Positions 29,156 through 38,962 of a stretch of DNA of 64,000 nt are shown here, in pieces. Origin of the DNA: an uncultured Actinomycetes bacterium (lineage in GTDB: Bacteria; Actinomycetota; Actinomycetes; S36-B12; UBA10799); NCBI GenBank assembly GCA_946803585.1, contig CAMPEQ010000011.1, positions 826,946 to 890,945 on the forward strand, read 5' to 3'. The notes beneath the pieces were generated by a model. The model made no database searches, was not told where the DNA came from, and was given only the letters and a program-made list of their open reading frames with translations. The first letter of the stretch is position 1. Each line of letters begins with the position of its first letter. The translations under genes were made by a program, and so were the position numbers.

Positions 29156-30579
29156 CCCGTCAGCAGATTCCGAATATCCTCGCCGCCCGCTACGCATCGG
29201 TTGGCATGACGGAGATTTGGGCGCCGGAAAACAAGATCACGCTTGAGCGTCAACTGTGGCTTGCCGTCTTGAAGGCCCAGGCTGAGCTCGGGATCGACGT
29301 TCCTGACGGCGTAGTCGAGTCGTATGAGTCAGTGGTCGATCAGGTTGACCTACCGTCGATCGCGCAGCGCGAGCGAATCACCCGTCACGACGTAAAGGCG
29401 CGGATCGAGGAGTTCAACGATCTGGCTGGACACGAGCACATTCACAAAGGGATGACCAGCCGCGACCTCACCGAGAACGTCGAGCAGCTGCAAATCAAAC
29501 AGTCACTCGAGCTCGTTCGGGCCAAGGTTGTGGCGACCCTCGTGCAGCTCTCCGAGTTGGCAGTTGAGAACACCGAGATCGCGCTGACGGGCCGCTCACA
29601 TAACGTTGCAGCGCAGATGACGACGCTCGGGAAGCGGTTCGCCACCTTTGCCAGTGAGCTGCTGGCGGGGTTAGAACGGTTGGAATCGCTCATCGATCGG
29701 TACCCGCTACGTGGGGTGAAGGGTCCGGTCGGAACGTCCCAGGACATGTTGGACCTCCTCGGTGGCGACGACGAAGCGCTTGCGCGGCTAGAGCAGAAGG
29801 TCGCGGGGCACCTTGGCTTTGACAACATCCTGTTGTCGGTTGGCCAGGTCTACCCGCGCTCTCTTGACGGCGACGTGGTGTCGACCTTGGTGCAGGTTGC
29901 GGCAGCTCCCTCGAGTGCGGCGAAGACGATTCGTTTGATGGCCGGCCAGGAGCTCGTCACCGAAGGATTCGCCGAGGGCCAGGTCGGTTCCAGCGCGATG
30001 CCTCATAAGATGAACACGCGCTCGTGTGAGCGAGTTAACGGGTTCATGGTGATCCTGCGCGGGTACTCGTCCATGACCAGTGAGCTTGCCGGTGATCAGT
30101 GGAATGAAGGCGATGTGGCGTGTTCCGTCGTCCGCCGTGTCGCCCTTCCCGACGCCTTTTTTGCGATCGACGGGTTGTTCGAGACCTTCCTAACCGTCCT
30201 CGATGAGTTCGGTGCCTTCCCAGCTGTGATTGACCGGGAGCTCGATCGGTTCTTGCCGTTCCTGGCCACCACGAAGGTGCTCATGGCTGCGGTTCGCAAT
30301 GGGGTCGGCCGCGAGGCCGCGCACGAGGTCATCAAGGAGAACGCGGTCGCCGTTGCCCTCGATCTGCGTAAAGGCCAGGCAACTAATGATCTCTTCGATC
30401 GCCTGGCCGCCGACGAGCGTCTTGGCCTGACAGCTGAGCAAATGGCGACGTTAGCCAGCGCACCCTTGGAATTCACCGGGGCCGCCCGTTCCCAAGTTGC
30501 AGCCGTAGCTGCGGCGGTCGAAGTAGTCGCTGAACGCTACCCCGAGGCTGCGGCGTACAGCCCGGCTCCGATCCTGTAG
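29152..30579 (+). CDS. purB: Adenylosuccinate lyase
   Basis: Cleaves SAICAR and adenylosuccinate, acting twice in purine synthesis. The protein is 475 residues. HEHIHKGMTSRDLTENVEQLQ and the fumarase/lyase signature GSSAMPHKMNTRSCER are clear, with the catalytic Ser in the latter. GTG start overlaps the purD stop by 4 bases. An extended hairpin lies after its stop codon. Confidence 0.95.
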   Translation: MTRQQIPNILAARYASVGMTEIWAPENKITLERQLWLAVLKAQAELGIDVPDGVVESYESVVDQVDLPSIAQRERITRHDVKARIEEFNDLAGHEHIHKGMTSRDLTENVEQLQIKQSLELVRAKVVATLVQLSELAVENTEIALTGRSHNVAAQMTTLGKRFATFASELLAGLERLESLIDRYPLRGVKGPVGTSQDMLDLLGGDDEALARLEQKVAGHLGFDNILLSVGQVYPRSLDGDVVSTLVQVAAAPSSAAKTIRLMAGQELVTEGFAEGQVGSSAMPHKMNTRSCERVNGFMVILRGYSSMTSELAGDQWNEGDVACSVVRRVALPDAFFAIDGLFETFLTVLDEFGAFPAVIDRELDRFLPFLATTKVLMAAVRNGVGREAAHEVIKENAVAVALDLRKGQATNDLFDRLAADERLGLTAEQMATLASAPLEFTGAARSQVAAVAAAVEVVAERYPEAAAYSPAPIL

Positions 30580-30597
30580 CGGCCCTTCCGCTCGCTG

Positions 30598-30638
30598 TGG
30601 GTGTCATTGTCGTACTGGGAGTACGGAAACTGCACCCA
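30598..30638 (+). terminator. Two-tier stem-loop between purB and purC
   Basis: TGGGTG (30598-30603) can pair with CACCCA (30633-30638), and inside it CGTAC (30611-30615) pairs with GTACG (30621-30625). There is no T-tract. It may end the purB transcript or act as a regulatory fold. A similar TGGGTG/CACCCA stem occurs at the purC stop codon. Confidence 0.4.
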
Positions 30639-30649
30639 TAATCCCGCGG

Positions 30650-30655
30650 TAGGCT
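30650..30655 (+). promoter_or_regulatory. -10 box of a leaderless purC transcript
   Basis: TAGGCT ends 6 bases before the purC GTG at 30662. No ribosome binding site is visible, and the -35 is not recognisable. Confidence 0.4.
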
Positions 30656-30661
30656 TCTGCG

Positions 30662-31552
30662 GTGGAGATCCCAGCGCCTGACTACGTGCTACCGCCGGAA
30701 TATGACCTCGTCTACTCGGGGAAGGTGCGGGATCTGTGGACCACCCCGGCTGGAGAACTGCTGTTCGTGGCCTCCAACCGGATTTCTGCCTATGACCACA
30801 TCATTCCTACGCCCATCCCGGATAAGGGCCGGATCCTCACCGCAGTATCGGTCTGGTGGTTCGAGCGGATGGCGGAAGTTGTTCCCAACCACCTGATCTC
30901 CCTAGATGTTCCTGACGCGGTCGCTGGCCGGGCAATGATCTGCGAACGGTTAGAAATGGTTCCGGTGGAGTGCGTCGCGCGTGGGTACCTCACAGGATCC
31001 GGCCTCACCGACTACCAGCGCAGTGGCGCAGTGTGCGGGATTGCCCTACCCGAGGGACTCGTTGATGGGGCGAAGCTGCCTGAGGCCATCTTCACCCCCG
31101 CAACCAAAGCAGAGTTGGGCGATCACGACGAGAACATTGACTTGGAAGCAGTCGTTCGTGAGGTCGGCCAGGCCCGAGCACAAGAGCTGCGCCGGTTGAC
31201 GTTAAGCATCTACACCCGCGCCGAGGGAATTGCCCGCAGCCGTGGCCTCATCTTGGCCGACACCAAGTTCGAGTTCGGAGTCCGAGCGAGCGCACCAGAC
31301 CAACTGGTACTAGCCGATGAGGTGCTGACCCCGGACTCGTCTCGTTGGTGGCCGATTGAGCATTGGGAACCCGGGCGGGCCCAGCAATCGTTCGACAAGC
31401 AGTATGTCCGCGACTGGCTGACAAGTGCTGTTAGTGGTTGGGACAAGAATTCGGGCGAGGCCCCACCAGAGCTGCCTGAGAAAGTGGTCGACCAAACACG
31501 GGCGAAGTACGTTGAGGCCTACGAGCGCCTCACCGGTCAACAGTGGGTGTAG
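30662..31552 (+). CDS. purC: Phosphoribosylaminoimidazole-succinocarboxamide synthase
   Basis: Adds aspartate to CAIR, giving SAICAR. The protein is 296 residues. LVYSGKVRDLW at the start (ATP-binding), SNRISAYDHIIPTPIPDKG, VECVARGYLTGSGLTDYQ and DTKFEFG are family signatures. GTG start. A 9-base stem-loop covers the stop codon. A separate promoter appears to exist just upstream. Confidence 0.97.
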   Translation: MEIPAPDYVLPPEYDLVYSGKVRDLWTTPAGELLFVASNRISAYDHIIPTPIPDKGRILTAVSVWWFERMAEVVPNHLISLDVPDAVAGRAMICERLEMVPVECVARGYLTGSGLTDYQRSGAVCGIALPEGLVDGAKLPEAIFTPATKAELGDHDENIDLEAVVREVGQARAQELRRLTLSIYTRAEGIARSRGLILADTKFEFGVRASAPDQLVLADEVLTPDSSRWWPIEHWEPGRAQQSFDKQYVRDWLTSAVSGWDKNSGEAPPELPEKVVDQTRAKYVEAYERLTGQQWV

Positions 31553-31569
31553 CAGTTTGGCACCCACTG
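31541..31569 (+). terminator. Stem-loop spanning the purC stop codon
   Basis: CAGTGGGTG (31541-31549) is perfectly complementary to CACCCACTG (31561-31569), with the TAG stop (31550-31552) at the start of the 11-base loop. A second copy of ACCCACTGCTTG follows at about 31577, so an alternative pairing is possible. No T-tract is present. The rest of the gap to 31714 holds only another weak GC-rich stem. Confidence 0.45.
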
Positions 31570-31714
31570 CTTGGTACCCACTGCTTGATACCACCTGCGC
31601 GATTCGCGGAGTATGAGAGACAATGGCTTAAGTAGGGGTTGATCCCAGACCCCTCGACCAGGTAGCCATAAGAGCCGGTAGCCCACCAGCACAGGTAACA
31701 CCGAGGAGTCCGAC

Positions 31715-32941
31715 GTGACCGATCCGAACCAGTCGATCGAGCCCAGTGGCCAGCCTGCGCCACTTGAACCGCCGCTAACGCTGACCGTCCCCGAGCCTGC
31801 CGCGACGGTGACTCCCACCCAGGGCCCCGGCATGGTGACCCTAGATGAATCGGCGATCCCAGGCCTAGACGGCCTCGTTGATCAGTACGCGCAAGCACTG
31901 ATCACCATCGATCCGAATAGCCCGGACTTTGCCAAGCAGGCAGACCAGGTTCGCACGATGGGTGATGCCGACATTCGGCAAGCCTCCTCGGTCAGTAACC
32001 GCTTGTTAGAGAAGTCTGTCGCGGATATGAAGCGGACCGTCGGCGATGGTGCGAAGATTCCCCAGACACTGCTGGAACTGCGCCGAACGGTCGAGAAGCT
32101 TGACCCCTCGGAGGTCAAGGGCGTGAAGAAGCTCCTGGGCATCATTCCCAAGAGCAACAAGATCACCGACTACTTTCAGCGGTACGAGAGCTCTCAGAAG
32201 CAGCTGAACGCGATCCTCATGGCCCTCTACAACGGCCAAGATGAGCTCCGCAAGGACAACGCGGATCTTGACCAAGAGAAGGTCAATCTGTGGGACACGA
32301 TGCAGCGTCTACGGCAGTACATTTACGTTGCGGAGAAGCTCGACAGTAAGCTCGCGGCCAAGGTGGAAGAGTTGCGGCTTACCGATCCTGAGCGGGCCAA
32401 AGTGGTCGAGCGCGACGTCCTCTTCTATGCCCGACAGAAGCACCAGGACCTCCTGACTCAGTTGGCCGTCTCGATCCAGGGCTATCTGGCAATCGACGTC
32501 ATTCGGAAGAACAACCTGGAGCTTATTAAGGGTGTCGATCGGGCCACGACAACCACTGTCTCGGCGCTGCGCACCGCGGTCATCGTCGCCCAGGCGCTGG
32601 CAAATCAGCGGTTGGTGCTCGACCAGATCACCGCGTTGAACACGACCACAACGAACCTGATCGAATCCACGAGTCGCCTACTCAGTGAGCAGTCCGCCGG
32701 AATCCAGGCACAGGCCGCATCCTCGACGATCGGGATGGAACAGCTGCAGACGGCGTTCGCGAATATCTATCAGACGATGGACAGTATCGACACGTTCAAG
32801 TCCGCGGCACTTGGTTCCATGTCGGCAACGATCGAGGTGCTCAACAAAGAGGTCGAGAAGTCACAGGCCTACGTGGAGCGCGCGAGTCGCGGGGAGTCAG
32901 CGATCAACCTCGAGCTACCGAACCCGGAAGGTAGAACCTGA
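31715..32941 (+). CDS. Toxic-anion-resistance (TelA-like) protein
   Basis: A 408-residue, largely alpha-helical cytoplasmic protein of the TelA/KlaA family, linked to tellurite or other stress resistance; mechanism is unknown. Typical segments are SVADMKRTVGDGAKIPQTLLELRRTV, LLGIIPKSNKITDYFQRYES, and the C-terminal LNTTTTNLIESTSRLL (shown in parts). GTG start at 31715 with GAGGAG upstream. A conserved hypothetical follows after 3 bases, so the two probably act together. It lies inside the purine gene cluster. Confidence 0.85.
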   Translation: MTDPNQSIEPSGQPAPLEPPLTLTVPEPAATVTPTQGPGMVTLDESAIPGLDGLVDQYAQALITIDPNSPDFAKQADQVRTMGDADIRQASSVSNRLLEKSVADMKRTVGDGAKIPQTLLELRRTVEKLDPSEVKGVKKLLGIIPKSNKITDYFQRYESSQKQLNAILMALYNGQDELRKDNADLDQEKVNLWDTMQRLRQYIYVAEKLDSKLAAKVEELRLTDPERAKVVERDVLFYARQKHQDLLTQLAVSIQGYLAIDVIRKNNLELIKGVDRATTTTVSALRTAVIVAQALANQRLVLDQITALNTTTTNLIESTSRLLSEQSAGIQAQAASSTIGMEQLQTAFANIYQTMDSIDTFKSAALGSMSATIEVLNKEVEKSQAYVERASRGESAINLELPNPEGRT

Positions 32942-32944
32942 TAG

Positions 32945-33610
32945 ATGGGCCGTCGCAGCAATCGCAATAAGGACGTCAATGGGCTCGATCCCAATGACGT
33001 TGCGAAGTCTGTGCGCGCCATCAAATCCTCGATCAAGGGTCGGGTCCACAAGTCGATTCTGGTCCGGGTTAACCATATTTGTGCGCTCGTCGAGCAGGCG
33101 CTTCCGCGGGCACACGAGCTCGGTGCCGGTAGCGAAGAGATGCACGTACTGTCGAAGATGACTACCGATTACCTGCCAAGTGCGCTGAATCCCTACCTGC
33201 AGATGCCGCGGCAGTACGCTGAGCGCAATCCGCTGGCGGATGGCCGGACGGCAACGCAGGTGCTGTGCGCGCAACTCGACGTGATGTACGCGCGGATGTG
33301 GCAGGTGAACAACGCGATCCTGCAGGCCGACGGAGACAAGTTGTTGGCCAACGGCCGATTTCTCGATGACAAGTTCGGTCCGAATGACTTCGACTTGCCA
33401 CCCACGACTGCCCGCCAAGGCCGCCAGCGCACTCAGCAGACACCGCAGTACCCGCAGCAGCCCTATCAAGCTGAGCCTCCGAAGGGCGGGCGTCCGACCC
33501 GTAAGCCGGCCGATCCCAACGTCAAGACCAATATGCAGCTCGCCGGGGAGCTCATTTCGATCACCGCCCAACATGCCTATGAGCGGTTCAAACAGCGCAA
33601 GAAGGGCTGA
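32945..33610 (+). CDS. Conserved TelA-partner protein of unknown function
   Basis: A 221-residue protein I cannot place in a named family. It begins basic (MGRRSNRNKD), has an alpha-helical part (SIKGRVHKSILVRVNHICALVEQAL), the segment LSKMTTDYLPSALNPYLQMP, and LLANGRFLDDKFGPNDFDLP, then a Gln/Pro/Arg linker and a helical C-terminus (NMQLAGELISITAQHAYERF). No signal peptide or membrane segment is evident. The ATG follows the telA stop by 3 bases, so it is almost certainly co-expressed with TelA. In Bacillus, telA homologues sit next to xpaC, but similarity to XpaC is not obvious to me. Confidence 0.8.
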   Translation: MGRRSNRNKDVNGLDPNDVAKSVRAIKSSIKGRVHKSILVRVNHICALVEQALPRAHELGAGSEEMHVLSKMTTDYLPSALNPYLQMPRQYAERNPLADGRTATQVLCAQLDVMYARMWQVNNAILQADGDKLLANGRFLDDKFGPNDFDLPPTTARQGRQRTQQTPQYPQQPYQAEPPKGGRPTRKPADPNVKTNMQLAGELISITAQHAYERFKQRKKG

Positions 33611-33707
33611 CGATCCGCGCGCTGCAAAGGCGCAACCGACCGGCGAGTTAGCATTAGCTGACCGATCGAGTTCATGTTCGACACTGAAAATAGACATCGG
33701 AGTAGCT

Positions 33708-34025
33708 GTGGCCCGCGTTGTTGTAGACGTCATGCTGAAACCGGAAATCCTTGACCCGCAAGGTCGGGCCGTAAAAGGCGCGCTTACCCGCATCGGTCTC
33801 GCCGGTGTCGCGGATGTTCGCCAGGGTAAGCAGTTCATCATTGACCTCGATACCGAGGTTGATGACGCAGTGCTCGCTCAGCTTCACGAGCTAGCAGCCG
33901 ACCTGCTGAGCAACCCCGTGATCGAGGACTATGAGCTATCCGTGGACGTCTTTGGCGGCGAGCAAGCGCATCCCGATCACACGGGCACTGCGGTTGGCGC
34001 CAGCTCCGACGCCGTCGTCAAATGA
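33708..34025 (+). CDS. purS: Phosphoribosylformylglycinamidine synthase subunit PurS
   Basis: Small subunit of the three-part FGAM synthase (PurS-PurQ-PurL). GTG at 33708 with GGAG 5 bases upstream; the same frame opens at 33366 but the upstream part overlaps another gene and is not family-like. The protein is 105 residues with an extended C-terminal tail beyond the ~80-residue family core. [19 protein letters not shown] and the [14 protein letters not shown] segment are diagnostic. It overlaps purQ by 4 bases. Confidence 0.93.
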   Translation: MARVVVDVMLKPEILDPQGRAVKGALTRIGLAGVADVRQGKQFIIDLDTEVDDAVLAQLHELAADLLSNPVIEDYELSVDVFGGEQAHPDHTGTAVGASSDAVVK

Positions 34026-34711
34026 GCGCCCGGATCGGGGTCGTCACCTTCCCCGGGACCCTCGACGATCGTGACGCCTCGCGCGCTGTCGCACTCGCCG
34101 GCGCGCAACCAGTGGAACTCTGGCACGGGGACCACGACCTGCATTCGGTTGATGCAGTCATCCTGCCTGGCGGGTTCTCCTACGGCGACTACCTGCGCTG
34201 TGGGGCGATCTCATCCCAGTCCCCGATCATGACCGAGGTCGTAGCGGCAGCGAATAACGGCCTTCCGGTCCTAGGGATTTGTAACGGGTTCCAGGTGCTG
34301 TGTGAGGCACATCTGCTACCAGGGGCTCTCACGGTGAACGAGGGCCTGCACTTCGTGTGCAAGGACCAGCGGCTACGTATCGAGAGCACGTCGACCGCTT
34401 GGACGAACGCCTTCGACCAAGGCCAGGAGATCCTCATCCCAATGAAGAATGGCGAGGGTAACTTCGTGGCTGATGAGGCGACCTTGGACCGAATCGAAGG
34501 GGAAGGCCAAGTCGTCTTCCGTTATGTCGGCGGCAATCCAAACGGATCGCGTCGCGACATCGCCGGTCTGCGCAATGCAGCCGGAAACGTCGTTGGACTG
34601 ATGCCACATCCCGAGCACGCGGTCGAGGAACTTACCGGACCGAGCCTGGCCGGATTGGACATCATCGCGTCGGTCATTACGGCGCTCGCCGATGGGCAGG
34701 TCCCCGCATGA
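34022..34711 (+). CDS. purQ: Phosphoribosylformylglycinamidine synthase subunit PurQ
   Basis: Glutaminase subunit of FGAM synthase; class I amidotransferase of 229 residues. The nucleophile is in [20 protein letters not shown] (GICNG), with [12 protein letters not shown] and the catalytic His/Glu in [10 protein letters not shown]. The ATG overlaps the purS stop, and the stop overlaps the purL start (both ATGA). So purS-purQ-purL are fully coupled. Confidence 0.97.
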   Translation: MSARIGVVTFPGTLDDRDASRAVALAGAQPVELWHGDHDLHSVDAVILPGGFSYGDYLRCGAISSQSPIMTEVVAAANNGLPVLGICNGFQVLCEAHLLPGALTVNEGLHFVCKDQRLRIESTSTAWTNAFDQGQEILIPMKNGEGNFVADEATLDRIEGEGQVVFRYVGGNPNGSRRDIAGLRNAAGNVVGLMPHPEHAVEELTGPSLAGLDIIASVITALADGQVPA

Positions 34712-37002
34712 TCGATACCGTTGTCAACTCGCAATCCACTCCCGGGCAACCGCAACCGTTCGCCGAGTTGGGCCTGAAGCCTGACGAGTACCAAGCGATC
34801 CGAGACATTCTTTCCCGCCGCCCCACTAGTGCCGAGCTGGCGATGTACTCGGTCATGTGGAGCGAGCACTGCTCTTACAAGTCGAGCAAGGTCCACTTAC
34901 GCCAGTTCGGGGAGAAGGCACCCAAGACTGATGCGCTGCTGGTGGGAATCGGCGAGAATGCCGGCGTCGTCGATATCGGCGATGGCTGGGCAGTCACCTT
35001 CAAGGTAGAGAGCCACAACCACCCGTCCTATGTCGAGCCCTACCAAGGCGCGGCTACCGGCGTGGGCGGGATCGTGCGCGACATCATCTCGATGGGTGCT
35101 CGTCCCCTCGCAGTGATGGACCCGCTGCGCTTTGGACCGGCCGACGCCCCAGATACCAAGCGGGTACTCCCGGGAGTAGTCGCCGGAATCGGTGGTTACG
35201 GAAACCGGCTTGGCCTACCGAATATCGGCGGCGAGATTGTCTTCGACTCGACCTATTTGGGTAATCCGCTGGTGAACGCCCTGTGTGTCGGGGCGATGAA
35301 ACACGAAGACGTTCACTTGGCTAGTGCCAAGGGGGTTGGCAATCTCGTCGTGCTCTACGGGGCGCGTACCGGCGGCGATGGAATCGGTGGCGTCAGTGTG
35401 CTGGCTTCTGAGACCTTCGATGCTGACGGTCCGGCGAAGCGGCCGAGCGTTCAGGTCGGCGACCCGTTCATGGAGAAGCTACTCATCGAGTGCACCCTTG
35501 AGGTGCTCGGAGCCGGCCTAGTTGAAGGTATCCAGGACCTTGGCGGCGCAGGAATCTCATGCGCAACCTCGGAGCTGGCGAGTAACGGCGAAGGCGGGAT
35601 GCACGTTGTCCTAGACCGCGTGCCGCTACGCGATTCGTCGCTGACTCCGGAAGAGATCCTGATGAGTGAGTCTCAGGAGCGAATGTGCGCGGTTGTCCTA
35701 CCCGAGAACCTCGATGCCTTCCTGGCGATTTGCCAGAAGTGGGATGTTGAGGCAGTCGCGATCGGAGAGGTGACTGACACCGGTCGCCTTACAGTCGAGT
35801 GGCGCGGTGAGCAGATTGTTGATGTTCCGCCGAGGTCAGTTGCGCACGACGGCCCGGTCTATCAGCGTCCCTATTCCCGCCCAAATTGGCAGGATGCGCT
35901 CCAAGCCGATGGTCCCGGTGAGTTGGCTCGACCGAGCACCTCCGGGGAGCTCCGCGAGACCCTGTTGACGATGATCTCCTCGCCGAACCTGGCCGACAAG
36001 TCGTTCGTCACTGATCAATATGACCGTTACGTTCAAGGCAACACGGTCCTGGCTCAGCCCGAGAACGCGGGCGTTGTTCGGGTGGATGAGGAATCGGGTT
36101 TAGGGGTCGCGATCTCGACTGATTGCAACGGCCGGTTTGCTCAGCTCGATCCCTACTTTGGTGCGCAACTGGCACTGGCGGAGTCCTATCGAAACGTCTC
36201 CGCGACCGGGGCGATCCCGTTGGCTGTGACCGACTGCCTGAACTTCGGCTCGCCGGAGGACCCAGCCGTGATGTGGCAGTTCGAGCAAGCAGTCACAGGG
36301 CTTGCCGATGCATGTTTACAACTCGGGATTCCAGTCACTGGCGGCAACGTCAGCTTCTACAACCAAACTGCCGAGACTGCGATTCTGCCGACGCCAGTGA
36401 TCGGTGTGCTCGGTGTCCTAGACGATGTCGATCGGCGCACCCCGATGGCGTGGGGTCCCGATGGTGAGCAGATCTACCTGCTGGGTACTACTCGCGACGA
36501 GTTCGCCGGTTCGGAGTGGGCGCACGTCGTTCACGAGCATTTGGGTGGACGCCCCCCGACTATCGACCTCGAGGTGGAGCGTGTGCTCAGCCAGATTCTG
36601 GTCGCCGGATCGCGCGACGGGATGTTCACTGCGGCTCACGATGTCTCCGAGGGCGGTATTGCCCAGGTGCTTGTAGAGATGGCACTGCGATCCGGTGTCG
36701 GTGCTCGACTGTGGTCTCCAGATGGCATTGACATGTTCACGCACCTGTTTTCCGAGTCAGCGTCCCGGGCGGTTGTTGTCGTTCCCCGCAGCGAGGAGCT
36801 TCGCTTCACCGAGATGTGCGCTGCTCGTAACTTCCCCTGTATGCGGATCGGTGTCGTCGATTCCGGCCTTGGCGCTGACGCAGGGTTCGCGCAGGGCACG
36901 CAGGTTATGCAGTTCGGCGAGGATTTCACGATCGAGCTGACAGAGTTGGCCGACGCCCACACCGCAACTTTGCCCGAGCTCTTTGGTGAGAGCCTGAGCT
37001 AG
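34708..37002 (+). CDS. purL: Phosphoribosylformylglycinamidine synthase subunit PurL
   Basis: Synthetase subunit of FGAM synthase (fourth step). The 764-residue length is the small PurL type that needs separate PurS and PurQ, both upstream. [37 protein letters not shown] and [16 protein letters not shown] are the conserved catalytic parts. Its stop TAG overlaps the stop of the converging membrane-protein gene in CTAG. Confidence 0.97.
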   Translation: MIDTVVNSQSTPGQPQPFAELGLKPDEYQAIRDILSRRPTSAELAMYSVMWSEHCSYKSSKVHLRQFGEKAPKTDALLVGIGENAGVVDIGDGWAVTFKVESHNHPSYVEPYQGAATGVGGIVRDIISMGARPLAVMDPLRFGPADAPDTKRVLPGVVAGIGGYGNRLGLPNIGGEIVFDSTYLGNPLVNALCVGAMKHEDVHLASAKGVGNLVVLYGARTGGDGIGGVSVLASETFDADGPAKRPSVQVGDPFMEKLLIECTLEVLGAGLVEGIQDLGGAGISCATSELASNGEGGMHVVLDRVPLRDSSLTPEEILMSESQERMCAVVLPENLDAFLAICQKWDVEAVAIGEVTDTGRLTVEWRGEQIVDVPPRSVAHDGPVYQRPYSRPNWQDALQADGPGELARPSTSGELRETLLTMISSPNLADKSFVTDQYDRYVQGNTVLAQPENAGVVRVDEESGLGVAISTDCNGRFAQLDPYFGAQLALAESYRNVSATGAIPLAVTDCLNFGSPEDPAVMWQFEQAVTGLADACLQLGIPVTGGNVSFYNQTAETAILPTPVIGVLGVLDDVDRRTPMAWGPDGEQIYLLGTTRDEFAGSEWAHVVHEHLGGRPPTIDLEVERVLSQILVAGSRDGMFTAAHDVSEGGIAQVLVEMALRSGVGARLWSPDGIDMFTHLFSESASRAVVVVPRSEELRFTEMCAARNFPCMRIGVVDSGLGADAGFAQGTQVMQFGEDFTIELTELADAHTATLPELFGESLS

Positions 37003-38195
37003 TCGTTGAGTTGCTCGGGCTCCGCGTGGGCTAGTTCGCAGCGGTAGATCGAGCGGGCGGCCAGATTCTGTCGGATTTCGGTAATCGTGTCTTCAAAGAA
37101 CTCGGCTCGCAATGTGGGGTCGGTCGTGGCGTACACACTGAAGTAGACCGCTGCGAAGGCGCCGAGGAATATCGAGACCTGTAGTAGTTGGCTGGTGATC
37201 TCCAGGGTGTTACCGAAGAGTTCCCACGGCAGTGCCCACCAAATATCTGGCGGTTGGTTCGTCCAACCAGCGATCGTCTCCGGTCGGATTAGCACCAACC
37301 CGATCGCGATGAAGACCACGCTGATCAGCACGCTTACTAGCGCAAGTCGCAGCGACTGAGTGATGAACGCGACAAGCCATAGGTTGCCCTTCTCCTTCGC
37401 GCTCAAGCCCGGTGGGGCAGTCAGGTCTTCGTTACGGCCACCGTCGCGTGAGACCGGCGCATCATCGGCTGCGGCAACCACCTGAGCGTTGTCGGAGAAC
37501 ACCGCACTTGCGCGAAGCTCCTTGGGAATCTGGGTCGCCAGGAAGACTGCTGCGAACGCGGCGAATCCACCGACAATGGTCGCGAGCAGCGGTGGGTCAA
37601 GCTCACCAGCTGACTGCCAGGCTTCGGCGTTGATGAAGAGGAACATGAAGCCGATGAGTAGCAGTGGAAGGCTGCGAGTGAATAACCGCAGTGTTTGACC
37701 CAAAGTCCGAAATAGCCGTCCGATCGCCCACAATGAGATAGCCAGCAATCCGTAGCTCGTGATCACAAAGATGAGCCCTACGGTGACGAGTTGGTTGATC
37801 AATATGATGATCGAGCCAACCCAGTCCCCACCGAAGAACAGGGGCAGTGCCGTTGGGACGAGCACGATCAGGCCGATCTCCGGCCAGCCGACTCGACGAG
37901 GTACTGCGAATAGCGGGGTCTTGCGGTATCGGTTCAGCGCCATCCATGATCCGAGCAGGATGAGTAGCCCGCCGATTGTTCCAGCGATGATCTGCCAAGC
38001 ATTCCAGTTCAAATCGATCCCGCTGACGGCGCTGAGCAAGAAGACAATGATGAGCGCGGGTAGCGCCCGCGTCCAGACGTCCTCGGTAGCGCTGTAGTTG
38101 GAGATGAAATGCGGCACCCCCCGCCTTACGAACCACCGTTCGATTGGTGGCTTCGGGGCAGGGGGTGCGCTGTTCGTTGTGTCGTGAGGTCTCAC
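36999..38195 (-). CDS. Conserved membrane protein of unknown function
   Basis: A 398-residue integral membrane protein. After a Pro-rich start and [28 protein letters not shown] (in part), there are about eight hydrophobic segments (such as [15 protein letters not shown] and [14 protein letters not shown]). A hydrophilic stretch (residues ~235-265, with [15 protein letters not shown]) splits them. The end is cytoplasmic and charged. GTG start, 4 bases after the DUF4190 gene's stop, so they form a two-gene unit. I do not recognise a named family, and transport or envelope sensing are both possible. Confidence 0.75.
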   Translation of the reverse strand: MRPHDTTNSAPPAPKPPIERWFVRRGVPHFISNYSATEDVWTRALPALIIVFLLSAVSGIDLNWNAWQIIAGTIGGLLILLGSWMALNRYRKTPLFAVPRRVGWPEIGLIVLVPTALPLFFGGDWVGSIIILINQLVTVGLIFVITSYGLLAISLWAIGRLFRTLGQTLRLFTRSLPLLLIGFMFLFINAEAWQSAGELDPPLLATIVGGFAAFAAVFLATQIPKELRASAVFSDNAQVVAAADDAPVSRDGGRNEDLTAPPGLSAKEKGNLWLVAFITQSLRLALVSVLISVVFIAIGLVLIRPETIAGWTNQPPDIWWALPWELFGNTLEITSQLLQVSIFLGAFAAVYFSVYATTDPTLRAEFFEDTITEIRQNLAARSIYRCELAHAEPEQLND

Positions 38196-38199
38196 TGCA

Positions 38200-38862
38200 T
38201 CAGGATGCCGGTGGGCAGCCGCCGACGCTGTAGTTGTAGGTCACGCCGTTGATGGAGAGCTCGACTGAGTTCCCGCCACTGGCTGGGACGTGAATCTTGT
38301 TTCCGGGATCACCAACGGGAGCACCCTCAATGCAGTACGCGGCTCCGCCTGCTAGTGGAACTGCGGTCACGATGACATCGCTTGCGGGGGTGAAGCCGTA
38401 GGTACTCAAGGCCGACGTGGAGATCCCGGCGTAGGTGCCGTTCTGGAGACCGTAGGCCTGCGCAGCGAGGCTCGCGGGCTTGAGTTCTTCAGCTACCTCC
38501 ACCTGCTCGCTGACGGCTCCAAAGATCGTCGCCCCGAATACGACGAGCACAAAGATCGCAATGATTGAGATCAGGCTTCCGATTGCACCGGTGATGATTC
38601 CGGCAAGCGCCATTCCAGCGCCTTGACCGTTCTCCTGGGCCTTCTTGCGTCCCACGACACCCGTGATGATGGCGGCGATTCCGGTGAGGAATCCGAAGCA
38701 GAAGATCGACAGGAGTCCGAGAATGAGCGAGATGAGCGGCAGGCTGCTCTTCTGCGGCTGTCCGCCTGGAACCCCAGCGGCTGGTGGGGGCGGTGGTGCG
38801 CCGTAACCAGCGGGCGGGGGTGGAGTGGTGGGCGGCTCGGGCGGTTGCGGGGGAGTCGTCAT
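38200..38862 (-). CDS. DUF4190-type membrane protein with pilin-like C-terminus
   Basis: A 220-residue protein. The first ~40 residues are Pro/Gly-rich (PPPPAGYGAPPPPP), then a two-helix DUF4190-like core (LPLISLILGLLSIFCFGFLTG, GMALAGIITGAIGSLISI) and a C-terminal extracytoplasmic domain with SLAAQAYGLQNGTYAGIS and AAYCIEG, which recalls pilin C-terminal domains. Two cysteines there could form a disulfide. GGGAG lies upstream of the ATG. It is divergent from the iron ABC operon. Confidence 0.72.
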   Translation of the reverse strand: MTTPPQPPEPPTTPPPPAGYGAPPPPPAAGVPGGQPQKSSLPLISLILGLLSIFCFGFLTGIAAIITGVVGRKKAQENGQGAGMALAGIITGAIGSLISIIAIFVLVVFGATIFGAVSEQVEVAEELKPASLAAQAYGLQNGTYAGISTSALSTYGFTPASDVIVTAVPLAGGAAYCIEGAPVGDPGNKIHVPASGGNSVELSINGVTYNYSVGGCPPAS

Positions 38863-38928
38863 GCCCGGCAGTCTCCCACAGATCGACCGAGACCCGAAGC
38901 AGCCTAGTTCGCCCGATTCCCGGTGGGC

Positions 38929-38947
38929 TAAGGTAAGGCAACCCTAA
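38929..38947 (+). promoter_or_regulatory. DtxR/IdeR-type iron box before the Fe3+ transporter
   Basis: TAAGGTAAGGCAACCCTAA matches 15 of 19 positions of the consensus TTAGGTTAGGCTAACCTAA. It ends 15 bases before the GTG of the substrate-binding protein, so bound iron-loaded regulator would block transcription or elongation, giving repression when iron is plentiful. Confidence 0.75.
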
Positions 38948-38962
38948 TCGCTTGGAGAATTC

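Noticed and set aside
33366..33707. N-terminal extension of purS
   Set aside because: It overlaps the preceding gene in another frame, is Ser/Pro/Arg-rich and lacks family similarity; GTG at 33708 has a ribosome binding site.
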